A stretch of DNA of 64,000 nucleotides, from contig NZ_JBHTJN010000001.1 in the NCBI RefSeq assembly GCF_042675725.1, forward strand, positions 62,001-126,000, in the 5' to 3' direction. The stretch is from Seminibacterium arietis. GTDB lineage: Bacteria > Pseudomonadota > Gammaproteobacteria > Enterobacterales > Pasteurellaceae. Positions within the stretch are counted from its first letter, which is position 1; every line of letters begins with the position of its first letter. Shown here one piece after another: positions 8,358-18,397 of the stretch. The translations under genes and the position numbers were made by a program. Under the pieces are notes generated by a model. It was given only the letters and a program-made list of their open reading frames with translations, ran no database searches and was not told where the DNA came from.

Positions 8358-9308
8358 TTAACGATAAATATCTTCGTTGTCTTTTCTCGTTTTTAATAAA
8401 CGTAAAATCCATACATATTGCTCAGGAGTTGGCGTAACAAAATATTCAATAATTTGATTCATAGCTCGTGCTGATTGTTTTGGATTATCATTCAATTGTA
8501 TTTCAGGTAAAATTTCTATTTCATACTTGCCTTTTTCCGCGTTATAACGCGGAAACATTGGAATAATGACTGCTTTTGCCAACTTTGCTAATTTATTTAA
8601 GCTAGGTAATGTTGCTTTATAAGTTGCAAAAAAATCCACATACTCGCTAAGCTCTGAGCCATAATCTTCATCGGGCAAATAATACCCCATTTCCCCACTT
8701 CGTACAGCATTTAAAAAAGGTTTTATGCCGTTTTGTCGAGCATGCATCTTGCCACCAAACCGTTGCCGTGTAATAGTCCATAACCAATCCACTAGTGGAT
8801 TACGATGTGGATTAAACATCGATGTCATCGGTATCCCTCTAGTGTGTAAAATAATACCTGAAGCATCAATTGCCCAAGCATGCGGTACAAGTAAGATGAC
8901 ATTTTTCCCTTTTTGCTTAGCTTGCTGAATATATTCAATACCAATAAATTCACTACGCTTTTGTAGATGTTGTTTCGATCTTACAGCTATCTCACCTATA
9001 CCGAGCATAACTTGAGCAACAGTGACAAACATTTTATCAATAATTTCTTCTCGCTTTGCATTAGACCATTGAGGAAAACAACGTTGTAGATTAACTCTTG
9101 CTCGATGCCGTTGTTTTTTGGCTTTATAAGCAACAAGCTTACCAATTTTTTCTGCTAATTTATCACGCCAACGAAAAGGAATAAATGCTAGAACTAACAA
9201 ACCTAGCATACTTAACCATATCATCCAAAACTGCGGTAATAAATAACGCCAAGACCAATGAGGTTGATATCCTATGCGAGCTGTTTCCCGTAAATTTTGC
9301 TTTGTCAT
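8358..9308 (-). CDS. lpxM: Lipid A late acyltransferase (myristoyltransferase)
   Basis: Transfers the last acyl chain, commonly myristate, to Kdo-lipid A at the inner membrane. One N-terminal membrane anchor (about 28-46) precedes the catalytic HX4D motif H143-AWAI-D148 in VPHAWAID, an RFGGKMHARQNGIKPF segment and YYLPDEDYGSE, close to E. coli LpxM rather than LpxL. The ATG at 9308 overlaps the stop of the upstream permease gene (TAATG), which suggests translational coupling; an in-frame ATG at 9320 exists but has no properly spaced binding site. Last gene of the seqA-to-lpxM leftward run. 316 residues. Confidence 0.93.
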   Translation of the reverse strand: MTKQNLRETARIGYQPHWSWRYLLPQFWMIWLSMLGLLVLAFIPFRWRDKLAEKIGKLVAYKAKKQRHRARVNLQRCFPQWSNAKREEIIDKMFVTVAQVMLGIGEIAVRSKQHLQKRSEFIGIEYIQQAKQKGKNVILLVPHAWAIDASGIILHTRGIPMTSMFNPHRNPLVDWLWTITRQRFGGKMHARQNGIKPFLNAVRSGEMGYYLPDEDYGSELSEYVDFFATYKATLPSLNKLAKLAKAVIIPMFPRYNAEKGKYEIEILPEIQLNDNPKQSARAMNQIIEYFVTPTPEQYVWILRLLKTRKDNEDIYR

Positions 9309-10072
9309 TAACCGAACCATCCTTGTTCAAATGCCATTTTTATAGTCATTGCAAATGAAACGATTACAACCATCGGACGAATCAGGGCTTTTCCTTTTGT
9401 TAATACCATTTTTGCTCCTAAATTAGCACCTAAAAATTGCCCAACTAGCATAACTAAACCAATCGACCAAACTACTTTTCCACCAAGTATGAATACTAAA
9501 AGTGCGGCAACATTTGAAGTAAAATTTAATACTTTGGCATGAGCGGTAGCTTTGACAAAATTAAATCCAAGCAATAATACAAATGCCAAGCTAAACATGG
9601 ATCCCGTACCTGGTCCAAAAAAACCATCGTAAAAACCAATAAAGCATGCCGCAGTCAAAGCAAAAGCAAAATACGAGATACGTTTCAAACGATCTTCATC
9701 GCCTAGTTTGGGAGTAAACAAAAAGTACAAACCAATAATCCCAACTAAAAATGGTAATGCTTTCTTAATGACGGAAGTATCAATAAATTGAATTAACACT
9801 GAACCAACCGTCGCACCTAAAAAAGTCAGGACAATTAGCAACCAAATTTCTTTTAGATTTACCGCTTTCTTTCGCCAGAAATACAAACTAGCAGAAAACG
9901 AACCACCACAGCCTTGCAGTTTATTAGTACCAAATGCCATTGTTGGAGACATGCCTGTCATTAATAAAGCAGGGATAATAATCAATCCTCCGCCACCAGC
10001 GATAGCATCAATAAACCCAGCTAAACAAGCTACAGCAAACAATAATAATATAATTTCAATACTTAATTCCAT
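9308..10072 (-). CDS. TSUP family (TauE/SafE) membrane permease
   Basis: A polytopic inner-membrane protein of about 254 residues with seven or eight hydrophobic segments and the duplicated glycine-rich family motifs, including the N-terminal GFIDAIAGGGGLI and the internal GFYDGFFGPGTGS. TSUP members move sulfite, sulfoacetate, taurine breakdown products or other small organic anions, and the substrate here is unknown; it is most like the YfcA branch. The ATG at 10072 overlaps the stop of mepA (TAATG), and its own stop overlaps the start of lpxM, so the three are translationally chained. An upstream GTG at 10084 is in frame but less likely. Confidence 0.9.
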   Translation of the reverse strand: MELSIEIILLLFAVACLAGFIDAIAGGGGLIIIPALLMTGMSPTMAFGTNKLQGCGGSFSASLYFWRKKAVNLKEIWLLIVLTFLGATVGSVLIQFIDTSVIKKALPFLVGIIGLYFLFTPKLGDEDRLKRISYFAFALTAACFIGFYDGFFGPGTGSMFSLAFVLLLGFNFVKATAHAKVLNFTSNVAALLVFILGGKVVWSIGLVMLVGQFLGANLGAKMVLTKGKALIRPMVVIVSFAMTIKMAFEQGWFG

Positions 10073-10929
10073 TATTCTAACCACTCTTTACGATTAGGGG
10101 CGTTGATTACTTGTTGACACAAAAAAGGCTCTGGAGGCAATACATTAAGTTTGCTTGACTTTATTTTTGGTTTAGTAGGTTTAAACCATGAATAAAGTTC
10201 TTCACCACAACCATCTCCAGCAGGTGTCGGATCTTGATTTTGACAATAATTTGCTCCATGAGGACAACTTAACCGTACGTGAAAATGAGAGTCATGACCA
10301 AACCAAGGTCTAATCTTCCGTAACCAACTGCGATCTCCTGTTACAGTTTCACATAATTTTACTTTAATTGCTGGATTGACAAAAATACGGCTTACTTGTT
10401 TATCTTGAGCCGCAAGATGAATTAATTTTGTATGTTCATCTTTCCATATTCTATCATCGACTTTTTGAGTTTTACGATCTACAACTAACAACCCCATTCC
10501 TGCTGGATCTTCCGCATCTCTTGTTGACAATCGCCCCATCCTCAGCCAAATATCCGCATCTAATCCCATTTGATGACTAGCATGTCCCGTCAGAAAACGT
10601 CCACCTCCTGGCATTGCAATATCGCCGACCAGCATATCTCTCATCCCTTCTTTTTTCACTTTTTTACCTAATCGTTGCAAATAAGCGATCATATCAGGAT
10701 GTCCATAATAGCGATTTTTACTAGTACGAATAACTTGATACCCTTCCCCATTAAAAGGTAATGGCACTGCACCAATAATACAGCCATTATTATATGTTCC
10801 AATGGGCATAGGCTCACCACTAATTGGACGTTTAATTTTTTGCCAGTCTTGAGGTATAGCTAAAGTAGACTGTGTCCATAATTGTGTAATGAAAACTACC
10901 GCACTTACCGCTAATATTTTCTTTTTCAT
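10072..10929 (-). CDS. mepA: Penicillin-insensitive murein endopeptidase
   Basis: A periplasmic LAS-family zinc metallopeptidase that cuts D-Ala-mDAP and other cross-links in peptidoglycan. The signal peptide is MKKKILAVSAVVFITQLW with probable cleavage after about residue 24. Zinc ligands are visible in GHASHQMGLDADIW (H119 and D126) and in the HDSHFHVRL segment near residue 215; cysteine pairs in the C-terminal half fit its known disulfides. I choose the ATG at 10929 because AAGGGA lies at proper distance and the signal peptide then begins normally; ATGs at 10944 and 10950 overlap the end of aroC. 285 residues. Confidence 0.94.
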   Translation of the reverse strand: MKKKILAVSAVVFITQLWTQSTLAIPQDWQKIKRPISGEPMPIGTYNNGCIIGAVPLPFNGEGYQVIRTSKNRYYGHPDMIAYLQRLGKKVKKEGMRDMLVGDIAMPGGGRFLTGHASHQMGLDADIWLRMGRLSTRDAEDPAGMGLLVVDRKTQKVDDRIWKDEHTKLIHLAAQDKQVSRIFVNPAIKVKLCETVTGDRSWLRKIRPWFGHDSHFHVRLSCPHGANYCQNQDPTPAGDGCGEELYSWFKPTKPKIKSSKLNVLPPEPFLCQQVINAPNRKEWLE

Positions 10930-10940
10930 CACCGTTCCCT

Positions 10941-12023
10941 TCATCGACATTGTGCTTTAAAACGCAATAAATGGTCTAATAACACAATAGCAACCATTGC
11001 CTCAGCAATAGGGACAGCTCGAATACCAACACAAGGATCATGACGCCCTTTAGTTACTACGTTTACAGGGTGATTATTTAAATCGACTGAACGACCTGAA
11101 ATTGTAATGCTAGAAGTCGGTTTTAGAGCAATAGTTGCTATAATTGGTTGACTTGAGCTAATCCCTCCTAAAATACCTCCTGCATGATTAGAACAAAATC
11201 CATGAGGAGTCATTTCATCGCGATGCTCTGTACCTAATTGCTCTACGACAGCAAATCCATCTCCAATTTCTACTGCTTTTACTGCATTGATACTCATTAA
11301 AGCATGAGCAAGATCAGCATCTAGTCGATCAAATACAGGCTCCCCTAATCCTACTGGTACATTTTCAGCAATTACAGTAAGCTTTGCTCCTACCGAATTA
11401 CCCGTCTTTTTCAATTCACGAACTAATTCATCAAATTTTTCTACCGCACTTTGATCTGGGCAAAAAAATGGATTCGTGTTAACTTGATGCCAATTGATTT
11501 GAGCAACATCGGCAATAGTTTGCGGATTTATTTTAACGGCTCCAATTTGCAATAAAAATCCTCTCACTTCAATACCAAATTGCTCACGCAAATATTTTTT
11601 AGCTATTGCTCCAGCAGCCACTCGCATTGCTGTTTCACGAGCAGAAGAACGCCCTCCTCCTCGATAGTCACGTAGTCCATATTTCTGCTGGTAAGTATAA
11701 TCTGCATGACCAGGACGAAATTTATCTTTTATATCGCTATAGTCTTGAGAACGTTGATCAGAATTTTTGATTAGCATACCAATGCTAGTCCCCGTTGTTT
11801 TTCCCTCAAATACACCTGATAAAATTTGTATTTTATCTTCTTCTTGGCGAGGCGTGGTATAACGTGAAGTTCCAGGTTTACGACGATCTAGCTCAGACTG
11901 AATATCCTGTTCACAAAGACTCATACCAGGTGGAATACCATCCACAATACATCCTAATGCAATACCATGTGACTCACCAAAAGTAGTAACTCGAAAAATT
12001 TGACCTATGCTATTTCCTGCCAT
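10941..12023 (-). CDS. aroC: Chorismate synthase
   Basis: Last enzyme of the shikimate pathway: converts 5-enolpyruvylshikimate-3-phosphate to chorismate with reduced FMN. The 360-residue protein carries the three family signatures: GESHG (16-20) near the N-terminus, DYRGGGRSSARETAMRVAAG in the middle, and GRHDPCVGIRAVPIAEAM near the C-terminus. The stop overlaps possible starts of mepA, so the two are coupled. Chorismate also feeds menaquinone synthesis, and menE lies two genes upstream in the same run. Confidence 0.98.
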   Translation of the reverse strand: MAGNSIGQIFRVTTFGESHGIALGCIVDGIPPGMSLCEQDIQSELDRRKPGTSRYTTPRQEEDKIQILSGVFEGKTTGTSIGMLIKNSDQRSQDYSDIKDKFRPGHADYTYQQKYGLRDYRGGGRSSARETAMRVAAGAIAKKYLREQFGIEVRGFLLQIGAVKINPQTIADVAQINWHQVNTNPFFCPDQSAVEKFDELVRELKKTGNSVGAKLTVIAENVPVGLGEPVFDRLDADLAHALMSINAVKAVEIGDGFAVVEQLGTEHRDEMTPHGFCSNHAGGILGGISSSQPIIATIALKPTSSITISGRSVDLNNHPVNVVTKGRHDPCVGIRAVPIAEAMVAIVLLDHLLRFKAQCR

Positions 12024-12081
12024 TTTTATTCCTTGTCCAGTTTATTATTGTATTGCCCTTTCCTACCAACATAAATTTAGA

Positions 12082-15000
12082 TTATGCACAACTTTTTTCT
12101 GAAGTTAATTTTACTTCTTCGCTAGTTACTTGATTCTTAATAAATACATCTAGCTGATTAAACGCAATCTCAATATTATTTTCTGCAAATAATTGATTAA
12201 TACGTCTATTTAAGAAATCTGTTGCTTTCATACGATCCCCTAATTTTGGTACAAACACACGCAAATCATGATCCAATGTACTTGCTCCAAAACCTAAAAA
12301 ATAAGTTGAAGGTGCGGGATCTCTCATTACTAGTTCACAATCTGTAGCCGCTTGAAGTAATAATTGACGAACTAATTCTAAATTAGAGCCATAAGCAACA
12401 CCAATTTTAATCACAATTCTAGTCATTTGATCTGTTAATACCCAGTTAATAATACGTCCTGTAACAAAAGCCTTATTTGGAATAATAATTTCTTTTTTAT
12501 CGCCATCAATAATGGTTGTAGAACGAATACGGATCTTAGTCACTGTACCTGTATAATTATCAATAGTTACTACATCTCCTACTCGAATTGGACGCTCAAA
12601 TAGAATAATAATACCTGAAATAAAGTTTGCAAAAATTTCTTGTAAACCAAATCCTAGACCAACGGAAAGTGCTGCAAATAACCATTGTAATTTCGACCAC
12701 GACATTCCCAATGTTGAAAAAGCAATACCTGCACCTATGGCAATAATAATATAAGTAACTAATGTTGTAATTGTATAAGGTGTTCCTTGTGAAAGAGTAA
12801 TTCGAGAGAAAAGCAAGACTTCCAATACCCCTGCTATATTACGAACAACAAAATAAGTTACAACTAAAATTGCTATAGCTAATAGTAAATTAAGTAAAGT
12901 GATAGACTCTGTAATGACACCTGAATCAGTAATAGTACTTTGTGTCCATAATGTTACACTCTGCAAATAATAAACAACCCCTACTAAATCTGACCATACC
13001 CAGTAAAGCAAAGCTGCCAAAGCAAACCATAAAATAGAATCAACTACACGTTTCACTTGGTTTTTTGCTTTAGATAATTCAATATGCTCTTCTGGTACTA
13101 GTTCTACAATATCATCTTCTACACCTTCAATCGTTTGCGATTCTTGTTGGCAAGCTTGAATACGATTTTCTGATAAATGACGAGAAGATACAGCAGAACT
13201 TCGATAAATAATCTCTTTTACGATCATCCAAGAGGTTATCACAAAATAAGATGACATTAAGTGAGCCATCAAATTCAATGTTGTATAATAATATCCCATT
13301 ATAATCAACACAATTAGTAGTATCGGAATCAATATTAATAAGACTCGAGTAATATTAAGTAAACGAATTTTCACTGCGGATTGAAGTTGTGATTTTTTAT
13401 AAATTTGCACCGCACTTCTAATTCTAGGAGCAATAATAAATAATGAAATAATTAAAATAAATGTAGTTAATATTTCTCCTACGACATCATTACTAATTCC
13501 ACTATCAAGATGAGTAAATATTGAGGCATTTAACCATAAAGCGCATATCCATACAGAGCGTTTAAATACCGATTGGAACATCTTTACACTCTCTTGAGAC
13601 ATTTTGAAATGTCGATACGCTAATCCATTAGGTCGAAGCATCGCTAAAATAAAAGCAAAAAACCACCAATATCCTGCCATACTAATTGACCACCACCAAA
13701 ACTGTGTTGGAGACTGAAAACAAACAAAAGTAACTAAAATCAATACAGATAGGAACAAAAGTGTACTTGGTAAGCATAAAATAATTGTCCAAAACACTGC
13801 TTCTGGGGTATAAAGGTGCCGATCTTGTACAGTATAAATACGACTATTAATAATACTTAATCGGCGTTTAATTTTCTCTTTCTGCCATAGCACAAGTAAA
13901 ATAATAACTAGCAAGGCGGCTAATACTGATGTTGCTGAAACAATGTTATCCTTCCAATTGGAAAAATTAATTTCATTTTTAATATTAGTTAACTGAGTAT
14001 CCATGTTCGGTAAAAATTCAGAAAACCAATCTAAGTCAATGGGTGGATTACTTCTCACCCAAAAACTTTGTTGCTGTAATTTTTGCTGTAACGTATCACT
14101 AATTGCAGCAACTTGTTGTTGATTTAATTCAATATTAATTGCTAAATTAAGTTGATTGTTTAAAATTGCAATGCCGTCAGACAGTAATTTACGGCGTTCT
14201 TGCAGAACTGTCGTCAATTCAGAACGTTTTTCTGCTGTTAACGTTTGATTACTTTTTCTTTCACATTCTGCTATAACGGCTTTAATATCATACAAGCGAT
14301 CACGACGTTCTGTAAGATCGAAAATTTTTACTCTCAAATCTGCGATTTGCTTTGCCAATCCACGCACCATTTGATTCTGTGGTAAAGATTGCTTTTGCTT
14401 AGTGATAATACGTGATAATACTAACGTTCCCTGCAAATTACTGATTTGATCACTAATGTTACGGTCAGTACGTTGTAAATTATCTAATACATTTTTAATG
14501 CGAGTGTTGTCCTGAGTCAATTTATTTAAATGAGCAGTATATTTAACTAAGGCTTGGCTAGCTTTTAAATTCAGCTTTCGTTGCTCTGCAATAATTGGAT
14601 TTCCTTTATTTTGAGATAAGCGAATTTGTCCCTCTTGTTCGTAACTTCCTTGTAAATTTTTCTCATTAATTGCCGTTTGTAAAGCAATTTGCACTTTTTC
14701 TAATTGTTCGGATATTAGAGATTTTTCTTCGGATTGCAATGCATATAAAGAAATCAAACTATTATTACCTTTAAGTAAAGTTTGGTTATATACATTTTGT
14801 AGATTAAGTAATACTAATTCTGCCTTAAGTTTATTTTTTTCTTCAACTTGTTCCGATTGAGCTAGTAATTTTTCAATCTGTTTAGCTCGTTCAATATTAG
14901 ATTTTAATACATTCTGGGCTTTATCAGATGCACTTCGTTGACTCGCTAATTTGTCATTAATTACAGCCAAATCCATTTGAATCTGATTTAGTTTTTCTTC

Positions 15001-15369
15001 TGTTTCAATTAATTTAGTTTGCAATTCATCAATAGATAAATTATCAAATTTTAGTACTGGCTGAGATAAATTTTTTAAATTTTCAACCGCACTTTGTACT
15101 GACTCTGCTGTTTTTGAAGTATTTTTTAAAGTTTCTGTTAAATTTTTATTATTTTCTTTTTGTTGTTCAATTTTTTGCAATAAATCTAAAGTATCCTCTA
15201 AATTCTGCACTAATATTTGATTAGCAACATTCGTTTTACTTTCTTTCGCTACAGTTAAACTAGCTTGTACATCTTCTTGTGTTGGCAATTGTGCTATTGC
15301 AGATGGCATAAACGCAATCAACAAACAAAAAACTAGCAATAAATCAGAAAAAACTCTGTTCTTTTTCAT
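12082..15369 (-). CDS. mscK: Large mechanosensitive channel, MscK/KefA type
   Basis: A 1095-residue MscS-superfamily channel that opens under membrane tension during osmotic downshock. A signal peptide (cleavage about after AIA, residue 26) precedes a long periplasmic region rich in coiled coil (about 30-450), then some eleven membrane segments and the C-terminal MscS module with the pore-lining glycine and alanine helix, GLGFGLQEIFANFISG and ERPIRVGD. The layout and length match E. coli MscK (1120) or YjeP/MscM (1107); the gene order supports the mscK ortholog of Haemophilus, but the sequence alone does not separate these two. Ends 58 bp before aroC. Confidence 0.88.
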   Translation of the reverse strand: MKKNRVFSDLLLVFCLLIAFMPSAIAQLPTQEDVQASLTVAKESKTNVANQILVQNLEDTLDLLQKIEQQKENNKNLTETLKNTSKTAESVQSAVENLKNLSQPVLKFDNLSIDELQTKLIETEEKLNQIQMDLAVINDKLASQRSASDKAQNVLKSNIERAKQIEKLLAQSEQVEEKNKLKAELVLLNLQNVYNQTLLKGNNSLISLYALQSEEKSLISEQLEKVQIALQTAINEKNLQGSYEQEGQIRLSQNKGNPIIAEQRKLNLKASQALVKYTAHLNKLTQDNTRIKNVLDNLQRTDRNISDQISNLQGTLVLSRIITKQKQSLPQNQMVRGLAKQIADLRVKIFDLTERRDRLYDIKAVIAECERKSNQTLTAEKRSELTTVLQERRKLLSDGIAILNNQLNLAINIELNQQQVAAISDTLQQKLQQQSFWVRSNPPIDLDWFSEFLPNMDTQLTNIKNEINFSNWKDNIVSATSVLAALLVIILLVLWQKEKIKRRLSIINSRIYTVQDRHLYTPEAVFWTIILCLPSTLLFLSVLILVTFVCFQSPTQFWWWSISMAGYWWFFAFILAMLRPNGLAYRHFKMSQESVKMFQSVFKRSVWICALWLNASIFTHLDSGISNDVVGEILTTFILIISLFIIAPRIRSAVQIYKKSQLQSAVKIRLLNITRVLLILIPILLIVLIIMGYYYTTLNLMAHLMSSYFVITSWMIVKEIIYRSSAVSSRHLSENRIQACQQESQTIEGVEDDIVELVPEEHIELSKAKNQVKRVVDSILWFALAALLYWVWSDLVGVVYYLQSVTLWTQSTITDSGVITESITLLNLLLAIAILVVTYFVVRNIAGVLEVLLFSRITLSQGTPYTITTLVTYIIIAIGAGIAFSTLGMSWSKLQWLFAALSVGLGFGLQEIFANFISGIIILFERPIRVGDVVTIDNYTGTVTKIRIRSTTIIDGDKKEIIIPNKAFVTGRIINWVLTDQMTRIVIKIGVAYGSNLELVRQLLLQAATDCELVMRDPAPSTYFLGFGASTLDHDLRVFVPKLGDRMKATDFLNRRINQLFAENNIEIAFNQLDVFIKNQVTSEEVKLTSEKSCA

Positions 15370-15370
15370 A

Positions 15371-16771
15371 TTATTTCCCCAATAAAAACTTTAACTCTTT
15401 CTTTAAAAAGGCTCTTGAAATTTTCACATTATCTTGCTGACATTTTTCTGTATCTAATGGAAAATAAGCTACAGGTTGTTTAAATCGCTCTATACGATTT
15501 TGCAAAAAATCTTGTAAATTTTCAACCGCACTTTGACTAAAGTTATCTTTGAATTTCACCATAGCAACAGGTCGCTGACCAAATTCTTTATCATCAATAG
15601 GTAATACAAATGCGTCAACTACATCATCAGACTGCTTTAAGACTTTTTCAATTTGTTCTGGTTGAATATTTTCGCCTCCCGAAATAAACATATTATCCAG
15701 TCGACCCTGTACAATCAATTCATTATTTTGCCAAATACCCAAGTCTTTAGTTTGTAACCAACCTTGTTGATTGGTCAAAGGGACTATTTCACTATTTTGC
15801 CAATACCCCATAGCAAGCCCCGCTCCACGCACCCAAATTTCATTTCCCTCAAGACGAAACTCACGCCCTAATAAAGGCTGTCCAACACCACACTTATCAT
15901 CACTTTTTTTAGCAAAAATTGTTGATGCCATTTCTGTCATACCATAGCCTGAATAAGTTTCGATATTTAATTTTCGAGCAGCCTCAGTGAGTTCTACAGA
16001 AATTTGCATTCCTCCTAATAAAACGCCTTTAGTATTAAAAGTATTATTGCGATGCTGTTGTAGATAACTTAATAATCGTTGTAATTGTGTTGGGACAAGA
16101 GAAACATGAGAAGATTGCATAACAGAAAAATAAAAATCTTCTGTAGGTAAATGTAATTGAGCTGCTTTATAGAGCCATCGCCAAATTATTCCTTGTCCCG
16201 ATACATGAAACATCGGCAAAGAAAGTAACCAGCTATTTTGTTTAGAAAAATGCATTAGAGTACACACTCCTTTGGCATTATCTAAATGAGCCTTCAAATT
16301 ATGTACTACAGCTTTTGGTTTGCCTGTTGAACCTGATGTCAAGGTCATAGTAGCTGGGCGTAACAAATCACATTCAATTGTTACCGCACTTTGTAATGTT
16401 TTTTCTGATCGTTCAACAAAATAAAGTGCGGTAGCATTAATTAATTTTTTTTCAACGGGCGAATAGTAAAATTCGATCTGATTATCTAAACAAAGATCAT
16501 CTATTTTTTCTAGTGGTGTATTTGGATTGATTAGCAGTACCCGCCCACCAAGTTGAATCACGGCTAAATAAAGTAGCAATAATTCAAGGCTATTTTTACT
16601 AATCAACGCAACCCCTGTGTCCTGTTCAACTCCTTGTTGAAAAAGCTCAAAAGCATATTCATTAATACGCTGTCCCACAGCTTGCCAAGTTAAACTTTTA
16701 TCATGACTGATCTGAATCGCAATTTGCGATTGCATTTCAATAGAAGATGCATATTTCTGCCAAAGAAACAT
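15371..16771 (-). CDS. menE: O-succinylbenzoate-CoA ligase
   Basis: Acyl-adenylating enzyme of menaquinone synthesis that activates 2-succinylbenzoate with ATP and CoA. The 466-residue protein has the P-loop TSGSTGKPK (145-153), the YGMTE adenylate motif, a D-x6-G hinge region near QTKDLG and a C-terminal Lys near KISRAFLKKEL. An AAAGGA site precedes the ATG by six nt. It starts 12 bp after seqA and ends 2 bp before mscK. The other men genes are not in this window, as is common in Haemophilus-like genomes. Confidence 0.94.
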   Translation of the reverse strand: MFLWQKYASSIEMQSQIAIQISHDKSLTWQAVGQRINEYAFELFQQGVEQDTGVALISKNSLELLLLYLAVIQLGGRVLLINPNTPLEKIDDLCLDNQIEFYYSPVEKKLINATALYFVERSEKTLQSAVTIECDLLRPATMTLTSGSTGKPKAVVHNLKAHLDNAKGVCTLMHFSKQNSWLLSLPMFHVSGQGIIWRWLYKAAQLHLPTEDFYFSVMQSSHVSLVPTQLQRLLSYLQQHRNNTFNTKGVLLGGMQISVELTEAARKLNIETYSGYGMTEMASTIFAKKSDDKCGVGQPLLGREFRLEGNEIWVRGAGLAMGYWQNSEIVPLTNQQGWLQTKDLGIWQNNELIVQGRLDNMFISGGENIQPEQIEKVLKQSDDVVDAFVLPIDDKEFGQRPVAMVKFKDNFSQSAVENLQDFLQNRIERFKQPVAYFPLDTEKCQQDNVKISRAFLKKELKFLLGK

Positions 16772-16783
16772 TAAAAATCCTTT

Positions 16784-17401
16784 TTAATTAGCAATAAAAT
16801 AAACTCTTACTTCATCAATCAAAGACTGTGGTAAATGCATCGATTCCATTGCTCCCTCTAACATGAGCATTTTACGAGCACTATTAGTGTTAGTTATCAC
16901 CCAATAAGGTGTGTCAGGAATTTGTTTTGGCTTGGTGTGATTCCCTGCAATGAGCAACGTGCCTTCATCGCGAGCAAAATATACTCTTGTACGTCCTTGT
17001 AGCGATTCTGTTGCTAATGCAAAGCTTTCAGGATCAGTGCGATACAACACTCTCAGAATAGCTAAAAATCTCACAACCGCTTTGGTTTCTTGCTGGAAAG
17101 ATTCTGACGCTAATAATGACCGCACTTTGTTTACTATTTGTTGAATATTAAGATTTGACTGTTTTCTTGTTGGAGTTTTAATCCGTTCTTGTTCTAATTT
17201 TATACCACGCTGTTGATTAGGTATATTTTCAGCTACGACTGAATTTTCTGTTCTAATCAGTGTTAGTTCATTATTTGTTACAGTTTTGGATGTTTGAAAA
17301 TGCAATAAACGGCGTAAAATCTCAGATGCACTTTCGCCTATGGATTGTGTTTGCGAGGCGATGTATTGGTATAATTCTTCATCTACTTCTATGATTTTCA
17401 T
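16784..17401 (-). CDS. seqA: Negative modulator of replication initiation SeqA
   Basis: Binds hemimethylated GATC sites, sequesters the new origin and helps keep initiation once per cycle. The first 35 residues (MKIIEVDEELYQYIASQT...) are the oligomerisation ribbon-helix region; a linker of low complexity follows (about 40-95), then the C-terminal DNA-binding domain (about 100-205) with RTRVYFARDEGTLL and a PYWVITNTNSARKM segment that contacts methyl-adenine in E. coli SeqA. At 205 residues it is longer than E. coli SeqA (181) because of the linker. Divergent from ybfF across less than 100 bp. Confidence 0.96.
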   Translation of the reverse strand: MKIIEVDEELYQYIASQTQSIGESASEILRRLLHFQTSKTVTNNELTLIRTENSVVAENIPNQQRGIKLEQERIKTPTRKQSNLNIQQIVNKVRSLLASESFQQETKAVVRFLAILRVLYRTDPESFALATESLQGRTRVYFARDEGTLLIAGNHTKPKQIPDTPYWVITNTNSARKMLMLEGAMESMHLPQSLIDEVRVYFIAN

Positions 17402-17489
17402 TTTTTATCTCCATTTTTATTGCAACAGCTTGATCTCTGTAAAATTTTACAACATTATAACGGTTTATTCGCAAATACTCTATGCAAAA

Positions 17490-18287
17490 ATGACAATGGA
17501 AAATAATTTACTCAACTTCCAATTTAATATTTCAATTGAAGCAGAACAACAAAAAATTAAAAATAAGCCTGTATTAATTTTTATTCATGGTTTATTTGGC
17601 GATATGAATAATCTTCGTACTATTGCAAAAACTTTTTCTAACAACTACCGCACGCTACAACTAGATGTACGGAATCATGGACATAGCTTTCACTCAAAAG
17701 AAATGAACTACGATTTACTAGCACATGATTTAATCAATTTAATTAATTATTTAGGGCTAAAATCAGTCATTTTAATTGGACATTCTATGGGAGGAAAAAT
17801 TGCAATGAAAACCGCTTCACTTTACCCAGAAATTGTACAAAAAATAGTAGTAATTGATATTGCTCCTGTAAAATATAATCATTGCACTCATGATGATGTT
17901 TTTGCTGGATTATTTGCAGTTAAACAAAGTGCGGTCACTTCCCGCCAAGATGCAAAACAGATTTTAGAACAATATATTCTCGAAGAGAGCATAATCCAAT
18001 TTATGTTAAAGTCTTTCAATCCTCAATCGCCAGAACGTTTTTGTTTTAATTTATCTGCTCTTTATGATAATTATGGAAATTTGATGAATTGGCAAGATTG
18101 TTTTTTTGCTAATCCTACTTTATTTATTAAAGGTGGGTTATCTAATTATATTTTGCCAGAATATACCGACACTATCCTAACTCAATTTCCTCAAGCTCAA
18201 TCTTTTACTATAAATGGAAGCGGTCATTGGGTACATGCAGAAAAATGTTCCTTAGTCACTCGAGCTATAGAACGGTTTTTATTTTAA
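17490..18287 (+). CDS. ybfF: Alpha/beta-hydrolase esterase YbfF
   Basis: A short-chain acyl esterase of the alpha/beta-hydrolase fold, about 265 residues. The nucleophile elbow is GHSMGG, the oxyanion segment FIHGLFGD follows a classic first strand, and the catalytic His lies in GSGHWVH near the C-terminus. The physiological substrate is not established for the family; palmitoyl-CoA and malonyl-CoA hydrolysis was reported for the E. coli protein. Starts at 17490 or 17496 are both possible, with no clear ribosome binding site; longer in-frame extensions run into seqA and are unlikely. Divergent to seqA and upstream of ybfE-fldA-fur, an arrangement also found in enterobacteria. Confidence 0.92.
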   Translation: MTMENNLLNFQFNISIEAEQQKIKNKPVLIFIHGLFGDMNNLRTIAKTFSNNYRTLQLDVRNHGHSFHSKEMNYDLLAHDLINLINYLGLKSVILIGHSMGGKIAMKTASLYPEIVQKIVVIDIAPVKYNHCTHDDVFAGLFAVKQSAVTSRQDAKQILEQYILEESIIQFMLKSFNPQSPERFCFNLSALYDNYGNLMNWQDCFFANPTLFIKGGLSNYILPEYTDTILTQFPQAQSFTINGSGHWVHAEKCSLVTRAIERFLF

Positions 18288-18397
18288 GAAAGATAAGTTT
18301 TATTCAGTATTAAATTATGATATAGTGCTTCAGATTTTAGTTGTAGCTTATCATTCTCAATTAGAGTATTATAAGACAGATATCAGTGATATAAAAC